Program-made: the position numbers and the translations under genes
Notes under the pieces: model-generated
Told to the model about the DNA's origin: nothing
Databases searched by the model: none
What the model saw: the letters and a program-made list of their open reading frames with translations, nothing else
Origin: Paraburkholderia dilworthii
GTDB taxonomy: Bacteria > Pseudomonadota > Gammaproteobacteria > Burkholderiales > Burkholderiaceae
Assembly (NCBI RefSeq): GCF_000472525.1
Contig: NZ_AWZT01000013.1
Location: forward strand, 62,200 to 126,199
Length of the DNA: 64,000 nt
Reading direction: 5' to 3'
Shown: positions 53,322 through 63,214 of the stretch, piece after piece
Numbering within the stretch: position 1 is the stretch's first letter
Layout of the letters: the number at the start of each line of letters is the position of its first letter

Positions 53322-54446
53322 CTACTGCCCGAGTAAATTCTTCAAAGCATTGCCGAGGCCTTTTACGGTTTCGCCCGCGCCTTTGGCCACGCCTTCGACA
53401 CTGACGCCCAACGCTTTCGCGAAGCCTGCGGCGATGCGGGTCGTCAAGCCTTCCTGCACTGAGAATTTCGGGTCACGCAAGTTGCCGTCGAGTACGAAGT
53501 GCAACGTAATGTCGCCATTGTGAGTCTTCAATGCGGCGACTGCGGCTTTTGTCGGAATGGACATGAAGGTGTCGAGCGGATTGCCGGAGTCGGCCAGTTG
53601 CAGCTCGTGGACCGTTATCGTGCCGGGCGCATGCAATTGATAGTTGCGCACCGACGACTCGATGCTCATGTCGACCGTACCGCCCGTCACCTGCGCCTGC
53701 GCTCCGGCTTTCTTTACGAGATACGGATCGAGCATCACGACGTCGACGCCGCGCAGTGTGCTCGTCGTTTGCGAATCCTTGCTGGCGATCTTGATCCATC
53801 CGCCGAATGTGACCGTGCCCGTGTGCGACGGGCCCTGGATCGTGCCGCGGACATTCACGTTGGTCGGCTCAGCGAGCGCCGGCAAGTGCACATTGTCGAC
53901 CGTCGCATTTGCGTTGCTTACCGTCACCTTGTAGGCAGGCGGTCCGACGGTCATATCGTAGAAATGGAACCGGCCCTGCTCGAAGCTGATGTGATCCACC
54001 TGTTTTTCGCGCGGCGCGGAGTTCGCTGCGGCGCCGCTCGCGTCATCATTTGCGCTGGCGACCGACTGGCGCAGATTCGGCAGCAGACGGATCGCGCCGC
54101 TCTGAGTGCGTAGCACCGCCATATCGAAACCGCGCACTACAACGCTGCGAATATGCATGCGCCGCGCGAGCAGATCGCGGATATCCGGCGTGAGCACGAT
54201 TTCGTCTGCTCGCAACGGATCGCCGGCCGGCCATCCCGGTGGCGCCTTCGACACAACGTTGCTGAGATGGACCGAGGTCAGGCCGACATCGATGCTCTGC
54301 GCGCTACCCAGCGGACCGAGCGCGGCCACTACGCGCTCTTTCACTTCGCGCTGCGCGTATTGCAGCACGCCGAGCGCAATGACGACGAGCAAGACCAGCG
54401 CGCTGCCCACGGCAACGACCCAGCGTTGGCCCTTCGACATCGACAT
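53322..54446 (-). CDS. AsmA-like / DUF748-family membrane-anchored protein
   Basis: 374 residues. One N-terminal helix (about 8-28) leads to a long periplasmic beta-rich region with VDVGLTSVHLSNVVSKAP-like repeats, PDIRDLLARRMHIRSVVVRGF and the repeated VRGTIQGPSHTGTVTFGG, which resemble the AsmA/DUF748 (TAM/YhdP) fold used in lipid movement between membranes. The start at 54446 is set by GGAGGAGGT at 54459-54451; MSMSKGQRW. No partner gene is adjacent. Confidence 0.75.
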   Translation of the reverse strand: MSMSKGQRWVVAVGSALVLLVVIALGVLQYAQREVKERVVAALGPLGSAQSIDVGLTSVHLSNVVSKAPPGWPAGDPLRADEIVLTPDIRDLLARRMHIRSVVVRGFDMAVLRTQSGAIRLLPNLRQSVASANDDASGAAANSAPREKQVDHISFEQGRFHFYDMTVGPPAYKVTVSNANATVDNVHLPALAEPTNVNVRGTIQGPSHTGTVTFGGWIKIASKDSQTTSTLRGVDVVMLDPYLVKKAGAQAQVTGGTVDMSIESSVRNYQLHAPGTITVHELQLADSGNPLDTFMSIPTKAAVAALKTHNGDITLHFVLDGNLRDPKFSVQEGLTTRIAAGFAKALGVSVEGVAKGAGETVKGLGNALKNLLGQ

Positions 54447-54757
54447 GTCCACCTCCTCCTGGCCGCCGCAATGCACGGCGTGGCTGCAACTGCGCGCCTT
54501 CCTGGCCCGTTCGCGCGCGGACGATAGATAACACGCCGGGTCAGCAATGCGCATGCCGTGTCGTCAGCCGCCGAGGTTTGGCGTTTGTAGCCGCTATGGA
54601 CGTGATGTTCGCTGCTGAGCGAATCGCGAGCAGCGCGACGACGCTGCCTGCACAAAAGGAGATAAGGAAGCGCAGGCCGCGCTGATGCAGACGGCCGCAA
54701 CGCAACCCACCCGTCTCCCGACGGGCAAGCTGCGGTTACTCCCAGGTGCGGCGAGGT

Positions 54758-56425
54758 TTAACGCGTAATCGGCTTATAACGCAGACGCTTCGGACGCGCG
54801 GCTTCTTCGCCCAGGCGTGCGCGCTTGTCCGCTTCATACTCCTGGTAATTGCCGTCGAAGAACGTCACTTGCGAATCGCCCTCAAACGCGAGAATGTGCG
54901 TGGCGATCCGGTCGAGGAACCAGCGATCGTGCGAAATGACCATCACCGAGCCGGCGAATTCCAGCAATGCGTCTTCGAGCGCGCGCAGCGTTTCGACGTC
55001 GAGATCGTTCGACGGTTCGTCGAGCAGCAGCACGTTGCCGCCCGCGATCAGCGTCTTCGCGAGATGCAAACGGCCGCGCTCGCCGCCCGACAGATTGCCG
55101 ACGATCTTCTGCTGATCACCACCCTTGAAGTTAAAGCGGCCGATATAAGCACGCGAAGGCGTCTCGTACCTGCCGACGGTCAGCACATCCGCACCGCCGG
55201 AGATCTCTTCGAATACGGTCTTCGAAGAATCCAGCGCGTCGCGGCTTTGATCCACGTACGCGAGCTTCACGGTCGGGCCTTTCACGATCTCGCCCGAATC
55301 CGGCTCTTCGCGTCCGGTCAGCATGCGGAACAGCGTGGACTTACCCGCGCCGTTCGGACCGATGATGCCGACAATGGCGCCCGCCGGAATCTTGAAGCTG
55401 ACGTTGTCGAGCAGCAAACGGTCGCCATACGACTTGCTGACATTCTTGAACTCGATCACTTCATTGCCGAGGCGGTCGCCGACGGGGATGAAGATTTCCT
55501 GCGTTTCGTTGCGCTTCTGATAGTCCTGGCTGTTCAGTTCCTCGAAGCGGGCGATACGCGCCTTCGACTTCGCCTGACGGCCCTTCGGGTTCTGGCGCAC
55601 CCACTCCAGTTCCTTCTTGATCGCCTTCTGACGCGCCGATTCCGACGACTCTTCCAGCTTCAGGCGCTCTTCTTTCTGATCGAGCCAGCTGCTGTAGTTG
55701 CCCTTCCACGGAATGCCGTGGCCGCGGTCGAGTTCGAGAATCCACTCGGCGGCGTTATCGAGGAAGTACCTATCGTGCGTGACCGCGACGACGGTGCCCG
55801 GAAAGCGCGTGAGGAACTGTTCGAGCCAGTCGACCGATTCGGCGTCCAGGTGGTTGGTCGGCTCGTCGAGTAGCAGCATGTCCGGCTTTTCGAGCAGCAG
55901 CTTGCACAGCGCAACGCGGCGCTTTTCGCCGCCCGACAGATGTTCGATCTTCGCGTCCCATGCCGGCAGGCGCAGCGCGTCGGCGGCAATCTCGATCTGC
56001 TGTTCGGCGCTGCCGCCGTCGGTTGTTGCGAGGATCGCTTCGTACTTTGCCTGTTCGGCGGCGAGCGCGTCGAAGTCCGCGTCCGGCTCAGCGTAGGCCG
56101 CGTAGATTTCGTCGAGCTTCTTCTGCGCGTTGAACACGTCGCCGAGACCCTCTTCAACGGTTTCGCGCACCGTCTTGTTCGGATCGAGCTGCGGTTCCTG
56201 CGGCAGATAGCCGATGTTCAGGTTCGGCATCGGCGTGGCTTCGCCTTCGATGTCCTTGTCCACACCGGCCATGATGCGGATCAGTGTCGACTTGCCCGAG
56301 CCGTTCAGGCCGAGCAGGCCGATCTTCGCGCCAGGGAAAAAGGACAGCGAGATGTCTTTCAGGATTTGACGCTTGGGCGGCACGATCTTGCCGACCCGAT
56401 TCATGGTGAAGACGTATTGGGCCAT
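54758..56425 (-). CDS. ettA: Energy-dependent translational throttle protein EttA (ABC-F)
   Basis: 555 residues with two ABC cassettes in one chain and no membrane domain. Walker A of site 1 is GLNGSGKST (39-47) and of site 2 GPNGAGKST; signatures LSGGEKRRVALCK and LSGGERGRLHLAK. The linker (PtIM arm, about residues 240-300) is RLKLEESSESARQKAIKKELEWVRQNPKGRQAKSKARI-like (basic helix), characteristic of EttA. It binds the ribosomal E site and gates elongation according to ATP/ADP ratio. Confidence 0.95.
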   Translation of the reverse strand: MAQYVFTMNRVGKIVPPKRQILKDISLSFFPGAKIGLLGLNGSGKSTLIRIMAGVDKDIEGEATPMPNLNIGYLPQEPQLDPNKTVRETVEEGLGDVFNAQKKLDEIYAAYAEPDADFDALAAEQAKYEAILATTDGGSAEQQIEIAADALRLPAWDAKIEHLSGGEKRRVALCKLLLEKPDMLLLDEPTNHLDAESVDWLEQFLTRFPGTVVAVTHDRYFLDNAAEWILELDRGHGIPWKGNYSSWLDQKEERLKLEESSESARQKAIKKELEWVRQNPKGRQAKSKARIARFEELNSQDYQKRNETQEIFIPVGDRLGNEVIEFKNVSKSYGDRLLLDNVSFKIPAGAIVGIIGPNGAGKSTLFRMLTGREEPDSGEIVKGPTVKLAYVDQSRDALDSSKTVFEEISGGADVLTVGRYETPSRAYIGRFNFKGGDQQKIVGNLSGGERGRLHLAKTLIAGGNVLLLDEPSNDLDVETLRALEDALLEFAGSVMVISHDRWFLDRIATHILAFEGDSQVTFFDGNYQEYEADKRARLGEEAARPKRLRYKPITR

Positions 56426-56684
56426 TTGCTTGCGAGACGTTGGCGACGCCGGCCGCGAGTGGGCGGGCAGTCGTGGGTGAATGGGTAACCGGTATCACTG
56501 CGGTGTCACGGCGATGTCATGGCCGGCCGGAGTGCCCGGCGCCGGCCGGCGCGGCGTCGAGCGCGGTGTACAGCTCAACGACGGCCGCGCGCGGGCCGTG
56601 TGCAGATGGCATTGTACTTCGGCGCGAGGACGCGGCGGCAGTGGGGCTTGCGCAGTTTACCTGCCCGGCCCGGATCGCCGCGAT

Positions 56685-56996
56685 TTACAGCCAGCTGGCT
56701 ACGCCGCCGTGCCGCGAACAGGTGCCGCTATGATGCCGGCTGAAACTGTAAGTGCCGTCGCGGCACCGCGCCGTCGCGCCGTCAGGCGCCTTGCCCGAGA
56801 GCGAGCGGGCCGGCGCGTGGACCGCGTTGCCGTCGCGATTGGTGTAGGTGTTGTGATTGCTGAGGTCGGCTTCGTTGGGCGTCGTGCCTGGAGAGACGTA
56901 TGCCAACGCCGCCGACATGCTCAAGGACAGCGCCACGAACAGCGCGGCTGCAACGGATACGCGGCAGGCAGCGGTTTTCGGGCGAATGCCTTTCAT
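56685..56996 (-). CDS. Secreted DUF3761-family protein
   Basis: 103 residues. A signal peptide (about 1-32: KTAACRVSVAAALFVALSLS...ALA) is followed by a short linker and a DUF3761 domain: GATARCRDGTYSFSRHHSGT plus CSRHGGVASWL at the C-terminus. The repeated Cys/His pattern suggests a small extracellular or periplasmic domain; no function is known. It lies 50 bases upstream of the end of ugpC on the same strand. Confidence 0.82.
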   Translation of the reverse strand: MKGIRPKTAACRVSVAAALFVALSLSMSAALAYVSPGTTPNEADLSNHNTYTNRDGNAVHAPARSLSGKAPDGATARCRDGTYSFSRHHSGTCSRHGGVASWL

Positions 56997-57046
56997 GGTC
57001 TTTGCGGTTTTTTGTTGTCGTGAGGCGCGCGAGCTTACGCGCGAAG

Positions 57047-58135
57047 TCAGTTCGCCCGCCGCCCGCTCGCCGGATCGAAGAAATGCAGATGCCGCGCGGG
57101 CAACGCGACTTGCAGCGTCTCGCCGGCCGCGGGCCGGTGCGTGTGTGGCAAACGCACGGTGACGTCGTGCTTGCCCCAGCGTCCGTGCGCGAGATTATCC
57201 GCGCCGAGCAACTCGCATGAATCGACGGTGAGCGTTGCCTGCGGCGCCTCCGTCTGGCCGGGGCTCATGTGCTCCGGACGAATGCCCAGCGTCCACTCGC
57301 GTCCTTTGGCGACTTCGCGGCCAATCGACACGACGCCGGCGAGCGGCAGTTGCGGACCGTTGCTGGCCACATCGAAAGTGCAACCGTCATCGGACACGCG
57401 GCCTTCGAGCAGATTCATACCCGGCGAACCGATGAAGCCGGCGACGAACACGGTTGCCGGCCGCTCATAGACTTCGGTCGGCGCACCGATTTGTTCGGCG
57501 TGACCCTTGTTCATCACGATCACGCGTTGCGCCAGCGTCATGGCTTCGATCTGATCGTGCGTCACATAGAGGCTGGTGGTCGCGAGCCGCGCGTGCAGAC
57601 GCTGGATTTCGAGCCGCATTTGTACACGCAGACGCGCGTCGAGATTGGACAGCGGCTCGTCGAACAGAAACACAGCGGGTTCGCGCACGATCGCACGTCC
57701 CATCGCCACACGCTGACGCTGCCCGCCCGACAACTCGCGCGGCGTGCGTTGCAACAGCGGTTCGAGTTCGAGAATCCGCGCGGCGGCGTTGACGCGCTGC
57801 GCGATCTGCGCTCGCTCCACGCCCGCGATCTTCAATGCGTAGCCCATGTTCTCGGCGACGCTCATATGCGGATAGAGCGCGTAGTTCTGAAACACCATCG
57901 CGATGTTGCGATCTTTCGGCTCCAGCCCGTTCACCACTTTGCCGGCGATCGAGATACTGCCCTCGGAGATTCGCTCAAGCCCCGCGACCATCCGCAGCAA
58001 TGTGGATTTACCGCAACCCGACGGGCCGACCATCACGACGAACTCGCCGTCGTTCACATCGACGTCGATGCCGTGCAACACGAACTGTTTGCCGTCGTAG
58101 GTTTTTTTAACGCCTTGCAGTGTCAGTGCAGCCAT
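57047..58135 (-). CDS. ugpC: Glycerol-3-phosphate importer ATPase UgpC
   Basis: 362 residues of the CUT1-type MalK/UgpC family. Walker A GPSGCGKST (37-45), LSGGQRQRVAMGRAI, Walker B VFLFDEPLSNLD and switch His (YVTHDQ); a C-terminal OB/TOBE domain (ILGIRPEHMSPGQTEAP) follows. The TOBE part may bind a regulatory partner. Distal gene of ugpBAEC, separated from ugpE by 90 bases. Confidence 0.93.
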   Translation of the reverse strand: MAALTLQGVKKTYDGKQFVLHGIDVDVNDGEFVVMVGPSGCGKSTLLRMVAGLERISEGSISIAGKVVNGLEPKDRNIAMVFQNYALYPHMSVAENMGYALKIAGVERAQIAQRVNAAARILELEPLLQRTPRELSGGQRQRVAMGRAIVREPAVFLFDEPLSNLDARLRVQMRLEIQRLHARLATTSLYVTHDQIEAMTLAQRVIVMNKGHAEQIGAPTEVYERPATVFVAGFIGSPGMNLLEGRVSDDGCTFDVASNGPQLPLAGVVSIGREVAKGREWTLGIRPEHMSPGQTEAPQATLTVDSCELLGADNLAHGRWGKHDVTVRLPHTHRPAAGETLQVALPARHLHFFDPASGRRAN

Positions 58136-58225
58136 GCGGTTCTAGCCCTTCGTTTGCGTGTCGTTTATCTGTTGCCTGTGCGGCGTGGGTGCGTTGGTGT
58201 GCTGGTCTGCCGGGCGCGGCGCGGA

Positions 58226-59071
58226 TCATTTCTCGGCATCTACGAGACCGCGCACGAACCAGCGCTGCATGGTGAGCACCACGGCGAGCGGCGGCAGCAT
58301 CGCGAGCAGCGTTCCCGTCATGACCAGATGCCACTCCGTTGCCGTGTCGCCCGAGGCGATCATGCTTTTGATACCCACCACGGCGGTTGTCAGCGACTGC
58401 TGGCTCGTGATCAGAATCGGCCACAAATACTGATTCCAGCCGTAAATAAACGTGATCACGAAAAGCGCCGCCATGTTCGTCCTGGACAGCGGCAGCACGA
58501 CGTCCCAGAAGAAGCGCATTGGGCTCGCCCCGTCGATGCGCGCCGCTTCCATCAACTCGTCGGGCAGCGTCATGAAGAACTGGCGGAACAGGAACGTCGC
58601 GGTGGCCGACGCGATCAGCGGCAGCGTCAAACCGCTATACGTATTACTCAGATGCATCGACGAGACGACTTGCACGGTCGGGAAGATCCGGACTTCGACC
58701 GGCAGCATCAGCGTGATGAAGATCAGCCAGAACGACAGGTTGCGCAACGGAAAGCGGAAGAACACGATCGCAAATGCGGAGATCATCGACACGGCGATCT
58801 TGCCGATGGCAATGGCAAGCGCCATCACGAGACTGTTGAACAGCATGCGCCCGAACGGCGCGGCCGCGTTGCCGCTGCCGTGCGCCCAGACCGTCGCGAT
58901 GTTTTCGAACAGATGCGAACTGGGCACCAGCGAAAGCGGCACGCTGAATACTTCATGCTCGCTCATGGTCGCCGCGCAGAACGCGACATACACCGGAAAC
59001 ACGACCAGCGCGACGCCGAGTATCAGCACCGCGTGGCAGAAGAGGTCGAAACCGCGGCGGTTTTCGATCAT
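58226..59071 (-). CDS. ugpE: Glycerol-3-phosphate importer permease UgpE
   Basis: 281 residues, six helices, with the EAA loop [25 protein letters not shown] (binding-protein-dependent permease signature) . Family landmarks for UgpE (MalG-type) are [21 protein letters not shown] and [32 protein letters not shown]. It overlaps ugpA by four bases (ATGA). Confidence 0.93.
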   Translation of the reverse strand: MIENRRGFDLFCHAVLILGVALVVFPVYVAFCAATMSEHEVFSVPLSLVPSSHLFENIATVWAHGSGNAAAPFGRMLFNSLVMALAIAIGKIAVSMISAFAIVFFRFPLRNLSFWLIFITLMLPVEVRIFPTVQVVSSMHLSNTYSGLTLPLIASATATFLFRQFFMTLPDELMEAARIDGASPMRFFWDVVLPLSRTNMAALFVITFIYGWNQYLWPILITSQQSLTTAVVGIKSMIASGDTATEWHLVMTGTLLAMLPPLAVVLTMQRWFVRGLVDAEK

Positions 59072-59952
59072 GAGTATTGAACCCTGCGTTCGATAAAGCG
59101 GAATTGCACGACCGTCAACGCGACGACGATCACCATCAGAATCACGGACTGCGCGCCCGAGCTGCCGATGTCGAGTCCCTGGAAGCCTTCCGCGAAAATC
59201 TTGTAGATGAGCGTGCGGGTCGATTGTGCGGGGCCGCCGCCCGTCGCGGCGTCGATCACGGGGAACGTGTCGAAGAATGCATAGGTGATGTTGATGACCA
59301 GCAGGAAGAAGCTCGTCGGCGACAGTAGCGGCAGCGCGATGCCGAAGAAGCGCCGCACGGGGCCGGCGCCGTCGATGGCCGCGGCTTCGATCAGCGAGCG
59401 CGGAATCGCCTGCAAGCCTGCGTAGAAGAACAGGAAGTTATAGCTGACCTGTTTCCACACCGACGCGAGCACGACGAGAAACATCGCCTGGCCCGCGTTC
59501 AAAGCGTGATTCCACACGATGCCGTACTTCCCGAGCGCAAACGTGACGAGGCCGATACTCGGATTGAACAGGAACGACCACAACACGGCGGCAATTGCGG
59601 GTGCAACTGCATACGGCCAGATGAGCAGCGTCTGATAAGCCTTCGCGCCGCGCGTCACGCGATCCGCGCAGACGGCCAGCAGCAGCGAAATCACGAGGCC
59701 CGACACCGTGACGAGCGCACAGAAAATCAGCGTCGTATTGAACGACGACAGGTAAAGTGGATCGGCGAATAGCTGCCTGAAGTTTGCGAGCCCGACGAAT
59801 TCGCTCGACGTGCCGAACGCGTCCTGACTTTGCGTGGATTGCCACAGCGCTTCGCCCGCCGGCCACAGAAAAAACAGCGCCGTGATCGCCAGTTGCGGCG
59901 CGACGAGCAGGTAGGGCAGCAGGCTGGTGCCGAAGCGGGAGCGCTTTTCCAT
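59068..59952 (-). CDS. ugpA: Glycerol-3-phosphate importer permease UgpA
   Basis: 294 residues, matching E. coli UgpA in length. Six helices; EAA loop [26 protein letters not shown]-terminal [29 protein letters not shown] and [30 protein letters not shown]. The TTG at 59979 would add nine residues; ATG 59952 is preferred. 143 bases after ugpB, and overlapping ugpE. Confidence 0.93.
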   Translation of the reverse strand: MEKRSRFGTSLLPYLLVAPQLAITALFFLWPAGEALWQSTQSQDAFGTSSEFVGLANFRQLFADPLYLSSFNTTLIFCALVTVSGLVISLLLAVCADRVTRGAKAYQTLLIWPYAVAPAIAAVLWSFLFNPSIGLVTFALGKYGIVWNHALNAGQAMFLVVLASVWKQVSYNFLFFYAGLQAIPRSLIEAAAIDGAGPVRRFFGIALPLLSPTSFFLLVINITYAFFDTFPVIDAATGGGPAQSTRTLIYKIFAEGFQGLDIGSSGAQSVILMVIVVALTVVQFRFIERRVQYS

Positions 59953-60095
59953 CGAAGAATTCCAAGGGTTTTGCTGCAAGCGGGTCCCGACGCGAGTGCG
60001 CCGAAACCCTGCCGACTTGCTTGATGCTTCTTTTGCACCTGGCCGCGGTTTTATATCCCTATTGCTGGACAGGCCGCGCGGGCTGCTTGCTGCGC

Positions 60096-61430
60096 TTAGC
60101 TGCCCGCTTTCTCGAAGCGTCGCAGCAATTCGTTGCCACGCGAAACCGCCGAGTCGAGCGCCTGTTGCGGCGTCTTCTTTTCAGCCCACACCTGTTCGAG
60201 CTCTTCGTCGATGATCGTGCGGATCTGCGGCATGTTGCCCAGACGCAAGCCCTTCGTGTACGGCAGGGGCGGCTTGTTGAGCATCTGCTTGATGGCGGTG
60301 TCGCTGCCGGGGTTCTTCTCGTAGAAGCCTTGTTGCTGCGTCAACTGATATGCGGCGGTCGTGACCGGCAGATAGCCCGTGTCCTGATGCCACTTCGCTG
60401 CGACCGGCGCCGACGACAGATACGACAGGAACCTGGCTACGCCTTTGTAGACGGCCGGATCCTTGCCCGCCAACACCCACAAGCTCGCGCCGCCGATGAT
60501 CGCGTTCTGCGGCGCGCCCTTCACATTTGCGTCGTAAGGCATCATGCCGGTGCCGAAGTTGAACTTGGCGAATTTCCTGATGGTGGCAAGCGAGCCCGAC
60601 GAGTTAGTAATGATCCCGCAGTCGCCGCTATAAAACTTGGAGATCGGTTCGTCCTTGCGGCCAGCATAGGTGAACGTGCCTTCCTTTTGCATGTTCTGCA
60701 GGAACTGGATGTGCGCGACCTGCTGCGGCTTGTTGAATTCAAGCTGCGCATCCGCGCCGTCGAAACCATTGTTCTTCGACGCAAACGGCAAGCCGTGCCA
60801 CGCACTGTAGTTCTCCAACTGAATCCAGCTCTGCCAGCCCGACGAATAGCCGCACGCCATGCCCGACGCCTTGAGCTTCTGCGCGTCGACCTGCAGTTCG
60901 GCCCACGTCTTCGGCGGCTGATTCGGATCGAGGCCGGCTTTCTTGAAGGCGTCCTTGTTGTAGTAGAGCACCGGCGTCGAACTGTTGAACGGCATCGAGA
61001 TCAGCTGGCCGCTTCTGGCATCGCTGTAATAGCTGGCGATGGTCGGCACGAACGCTTTGTCATCGAGCGGCACACCGGCTTGCTTGAACACTTCGGAGAC
61101 GGGGACGACGGCCTTTTTTGCCTGCATCATCGTCGCGGTGCCGACTTCGTAGACCTGCAAAATGGCCGGCGCGTTGCCGCTGCGATAAGCGGCGATGCCG
61201 GCGGCAAGCGTCTGGTCGTAGGTGCCTTTGAACACCGGCACGATCTTGTAATCGGATTGCGACGCGTTGAACGCGTTCGCGATGTCGTTCAGACGTTCGC
61301 CTAGCGCGGCTTCCATTGCGTGCCAGAACTGGATTTCCGTGGCGGCCTGGGCCGGCTGGCTAATGCCGATAGTGCCGACACTCAACACGGCGGCAACAGA
61401 AAGCGAACGGAACAGCGGCTTCAAACTCAT
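60096..61430 (-). CDS. ugpB: Glycerol-3-phosphate-binding protein UgpB
   Basis: 444 residues, family-1 solute-binding protein. Signal peptide [24 protein letters not shown] (cleavage near residue 29), then [45 protein letters not shown] typical of UgpB. Captures glycerol-3-phosphate and glycerophosphodiesters in the periplasm. ATG 61430 follows GGAG at a proper distance; an upstream ATG at 61448 lies before the SD-like sequence. First gene of the ugpBAEC operon, with a Pho-box-like half site upstream. Confidence 0.93.
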   Translation of the reverse strand: MSLKPLFRSLSVAAVLSVGTIGISQPAQAATEIQFWHAMEAALGERLNDIANAFNASQSDYKIVPVFKGTYDQTLAAGIAAYRSGNAPAILQVYEVGTATMMQAKKAVVPVSEVFKQAGVPLDDKAFVPTIASYYSDARSGQLISMPFNSSTPVLYYNKDAFKKAGLDPNQPPKTWAELQVDAQKLKASGMACGYSSGWQSWIQLENYSAWHGLPFASKNNGFDGADAQLEFNKPQQVAHIQFLQNMQKEGTFTYAGRKDEPISKFYSGDCGIITNSSGSLATIRKFAKFNFGTGMMPYDANVKGAPQNAIIGGASLWVLAGKDPAVYKGVARFLSYLSSAPVAAKWHQDTGYLPVTTAAYQLTQQQGFYEKNPGSDTAIKQMLNKPPLPYTKGLRLGNMPQIRTIIDEELEQVWAEKKTPQQALDSAVSRGNELLRRFEKAGS

Positions 61431-61532
61431 CGATTTGTCTCCATGCAAAGCAGTCGATCGTAATTGGCGCTTTAGCGCCCACTCCGATCCCGTGAAAGAT
61501 GGTACGGAAGGGGCGCAACTGCGAATCGCGCG

Positions 61533-61555
61533 ATTCTATTTGTGTTCGATGACAG
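61533..61555 (-). promoter_or_regulatory. Putative ugp promoter with Pho-box half site
   Basis: On the minus strand CTGTCAT (61555-61549), identical to one half of the PhoB box, precedes TAGAAT (61538-61533) by 10 bases, the normal spacing of a Pho box to its -10. The expected second half site four bases upstream is not recognisable, so the case is incomplete. The predicted transcript would start near 61526. Confidence 0.4.
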
Positions 61556-61755
61556 TCCGGCGTCGCTTTTTGGCGGGCGCCGAATGCCGCAATTTAACAT
61601 CGCATGTCATGAAATTGAAACATGCGCGGTTGGATCGGGTATTGGAATGTTCGGGTTAGCGCGGCGCGACAAGTGGAGTTGCGAACAAAGGCCGTCGCGC
61701 TCCGCATCGATGGCAGACCGTTCGCAGACACTTCGGAGAGCCAGCGGAAAAGCAC

Positions 61756-61778
61756 AAAGCCCGCGCGAAGCGGGCTTT
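61756..61778. terminator. Terminator downstream of ychF
   Basis: AAAGCCCGC and GCGGGCTTT flank the loop GCGAA. On the minus strand it follows ychF by about 85 bases and is followed by GTGCTTTT. The stem is 9 bp, strongly GC-rich. Confidence 0.7.
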
Positions 61779-61861
61779 GAGACATGCGCGGAACGGGCAA
61801 AAGCCGCGAGCGGCTGAGCGGCCATACATCCGCCGGCAGGCGCTCGTTGCGAGCGCCGGAC

Positions 61862-62956
61862 TTACACGTTGAACAGAAAGTTCATCACGTCGCCATCGTG
61901 CACGACGTATTCCTTGCCTTCCGCGCGCATCTTGCCGGCTTCCTTTGCACCTTGCTCACCCTTATAGGTGATGTAGTCATTGAAGGAGATTGTCTGCGCG
62001 CGAATAAAGCCGCGCTCGAAGTCGGTGTGGATCGCACCCGCGGCCTGCGGCGCCGTGTCGCCGACATGAATCGTCCAGGCGCGCACTTCCTTCACGCCAG
62101 CCGTGAAGTACGTTTGCAGGCCGAGCAGCTTGAAGCCCGCGCGAATCACGCGGTTCAGACCCGGCTCTTCCATGCCCATATCGGCGAGGAACACTTCCAT
62201 GTCCGCTTCGTCGAGGTCGGCGATTTCCGCTTCGATTGCCGCGCACACGGCGACCACCGGCGCGTTTTCCGACGCGGCGAACTTCGTAACCGCGTCCAGA
62301 TGCGGATTATTCTTGAAGCCGTCTTCCTTGACGTTCGCGACGTACATGGTCGGCTTGGCCGTGATCAGGCAGAACGGCTTGAGCGTGGCCTTCTCTTCGT
62401 CCGACAGGTCGAGCGCGCGGACCGGCTTGGCCTGATCCAGTTGAGCGCGCACCTTTTCGAGCACCGCGGCGTTCTTGATAGCTTCCTTGTCGTTGCCCGA
62501 CTTGGCGGCCTTCGAATAACGCGCGAGCGCCTTTTCGACCGTTGCCAGGTCGGCGAGCGCCAGTTCGGTGTTGATGACCTCGATATCCGACAGCGGATCG
62601 ATCTTGTTGGCCACGTGAATCACGTTCTCGTCTTCGAAGCAGCGAACCACATGCGTGATCGCGTCCGTTTCACGGATGTTCGCGAGGAACTGGTTGCCGA
62701 GACCCTCGCCCTTGCTCGCGCCCGCCACCAGACCGGCGATGTCGACGAATTCGACGACCGCCGGCAGGATGCGCTCGGGCTTGACGATTTCGGCGAGCGC
62801 CTTCAGGCGCGCGTCCGGCACTTCGACGATGCCGACGTTCGGCTCGATCGTGCAGAACGGATAGTTTTCGGCGGCGATGCCCGCCTTGGTCAGCGCATTG
62901 AACAGGGTGGACTTGCCGACGTTAGGCAAGCCGACGATGCCGCATTTGAGGCTCAT
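61862..62956 (-). CDS. ychF: Redox-regulated ATPase YchF (OLA1/Obg family)
   Basis: 364 residues. G1 GLPNVGKST (9-17), G3 DIAGLV, and NVKE in place of the GTPase NKxD motif, which accounts for ATP preference. The C-terminal TGS domain (about 280-364; [29 protein letters not shown]) is complete and ends in [11 protein letters not shown]. It binds ribosomes and has been linked to catalase regulation in other bacteria. Confidence 0.96.
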   Translation of the reverse strand: MSLKCGIVGLPNVGKSTLFNALTKAGIAAENYPFCTIEPNVGIVEVPDARLKALAEIVKPERILPAVVEFVDIAGLVAGASKGEGLGNQFLANIRETDAITHVVRCFEDENVIHVANKIDPLSDIEVINTELALADLATVEKALARYSKAAKSGNDKEAIKNAAVLEKVRAQLDQAKPVRALDLSDEEKATLKPFCLITAKPTMYVANVKEDGFKNNPHLDAVTKFAASENAPVVAVCAAIEAEIADLDEADMEVFLADMGMEEPGLNRVIRAGFKLLGLQTYFTAGVKEVRAWTIHVGDTAPQAAGAIHTDFERGFIRAQTISFNDYITYKGEQGAKEAGKMRAEGKEYVVHDGDVMNFLFNV

Positions 62957-63202
62957 GGAAATCCTTCAGTGATTCGGTAAATTGCGTGATGCGCTCGACG
63001 CTGTGTGCAGGATTCGGGAAGTCTTCGCGTTTGGCGGCAAAGGAAACGCAGCGGAGCGGGACACGACACCAGAGCGGGCGTTGCCTCGACGATTCTGGGC
63101 GGGTTTTGTCACGGAAAGCGTAATTGTAACCCGTTCCAATCGGCTTCTTGACGTGGCTTCAGAAAGCTGCGCGCCCGGTCGGTCCCCCGCAAACCCCGCG
63201 GC

Positions 63203-63208
63203 TATAAT
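63203..63208 (+). promoter_or_regulatory. Putative -10 element of the FAD monooxygenase gene
   Basis: A perfect TATAAT ends seven bases before the ATG at 63215. If it is the real -10, transcription starts at or next to the start codon. No clear -35 is visible 16-18 bases upstream. Confidence 0.4.
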
Positions 63209-63214
63209 GCGCGG

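Larger units (their letters stand above)
61431..61861. other. ychF-ugpB spacer, no gene seen
   Basis: 431 bases. It holds the ychF terminator (61756-61778) and the putative ugpB promoter (61533-61555). A stretch of lower GC (around 61590-61650) is present. Short open frames here lack coding character. Confidence 0.55.

Noticed and set aside
57269-59080. 603-codon plus-strand frame antisense to ugpC and ugpE
   Set aside because: It crosses two conserved genes and their junction, with Arg/His-rich shadow composition.
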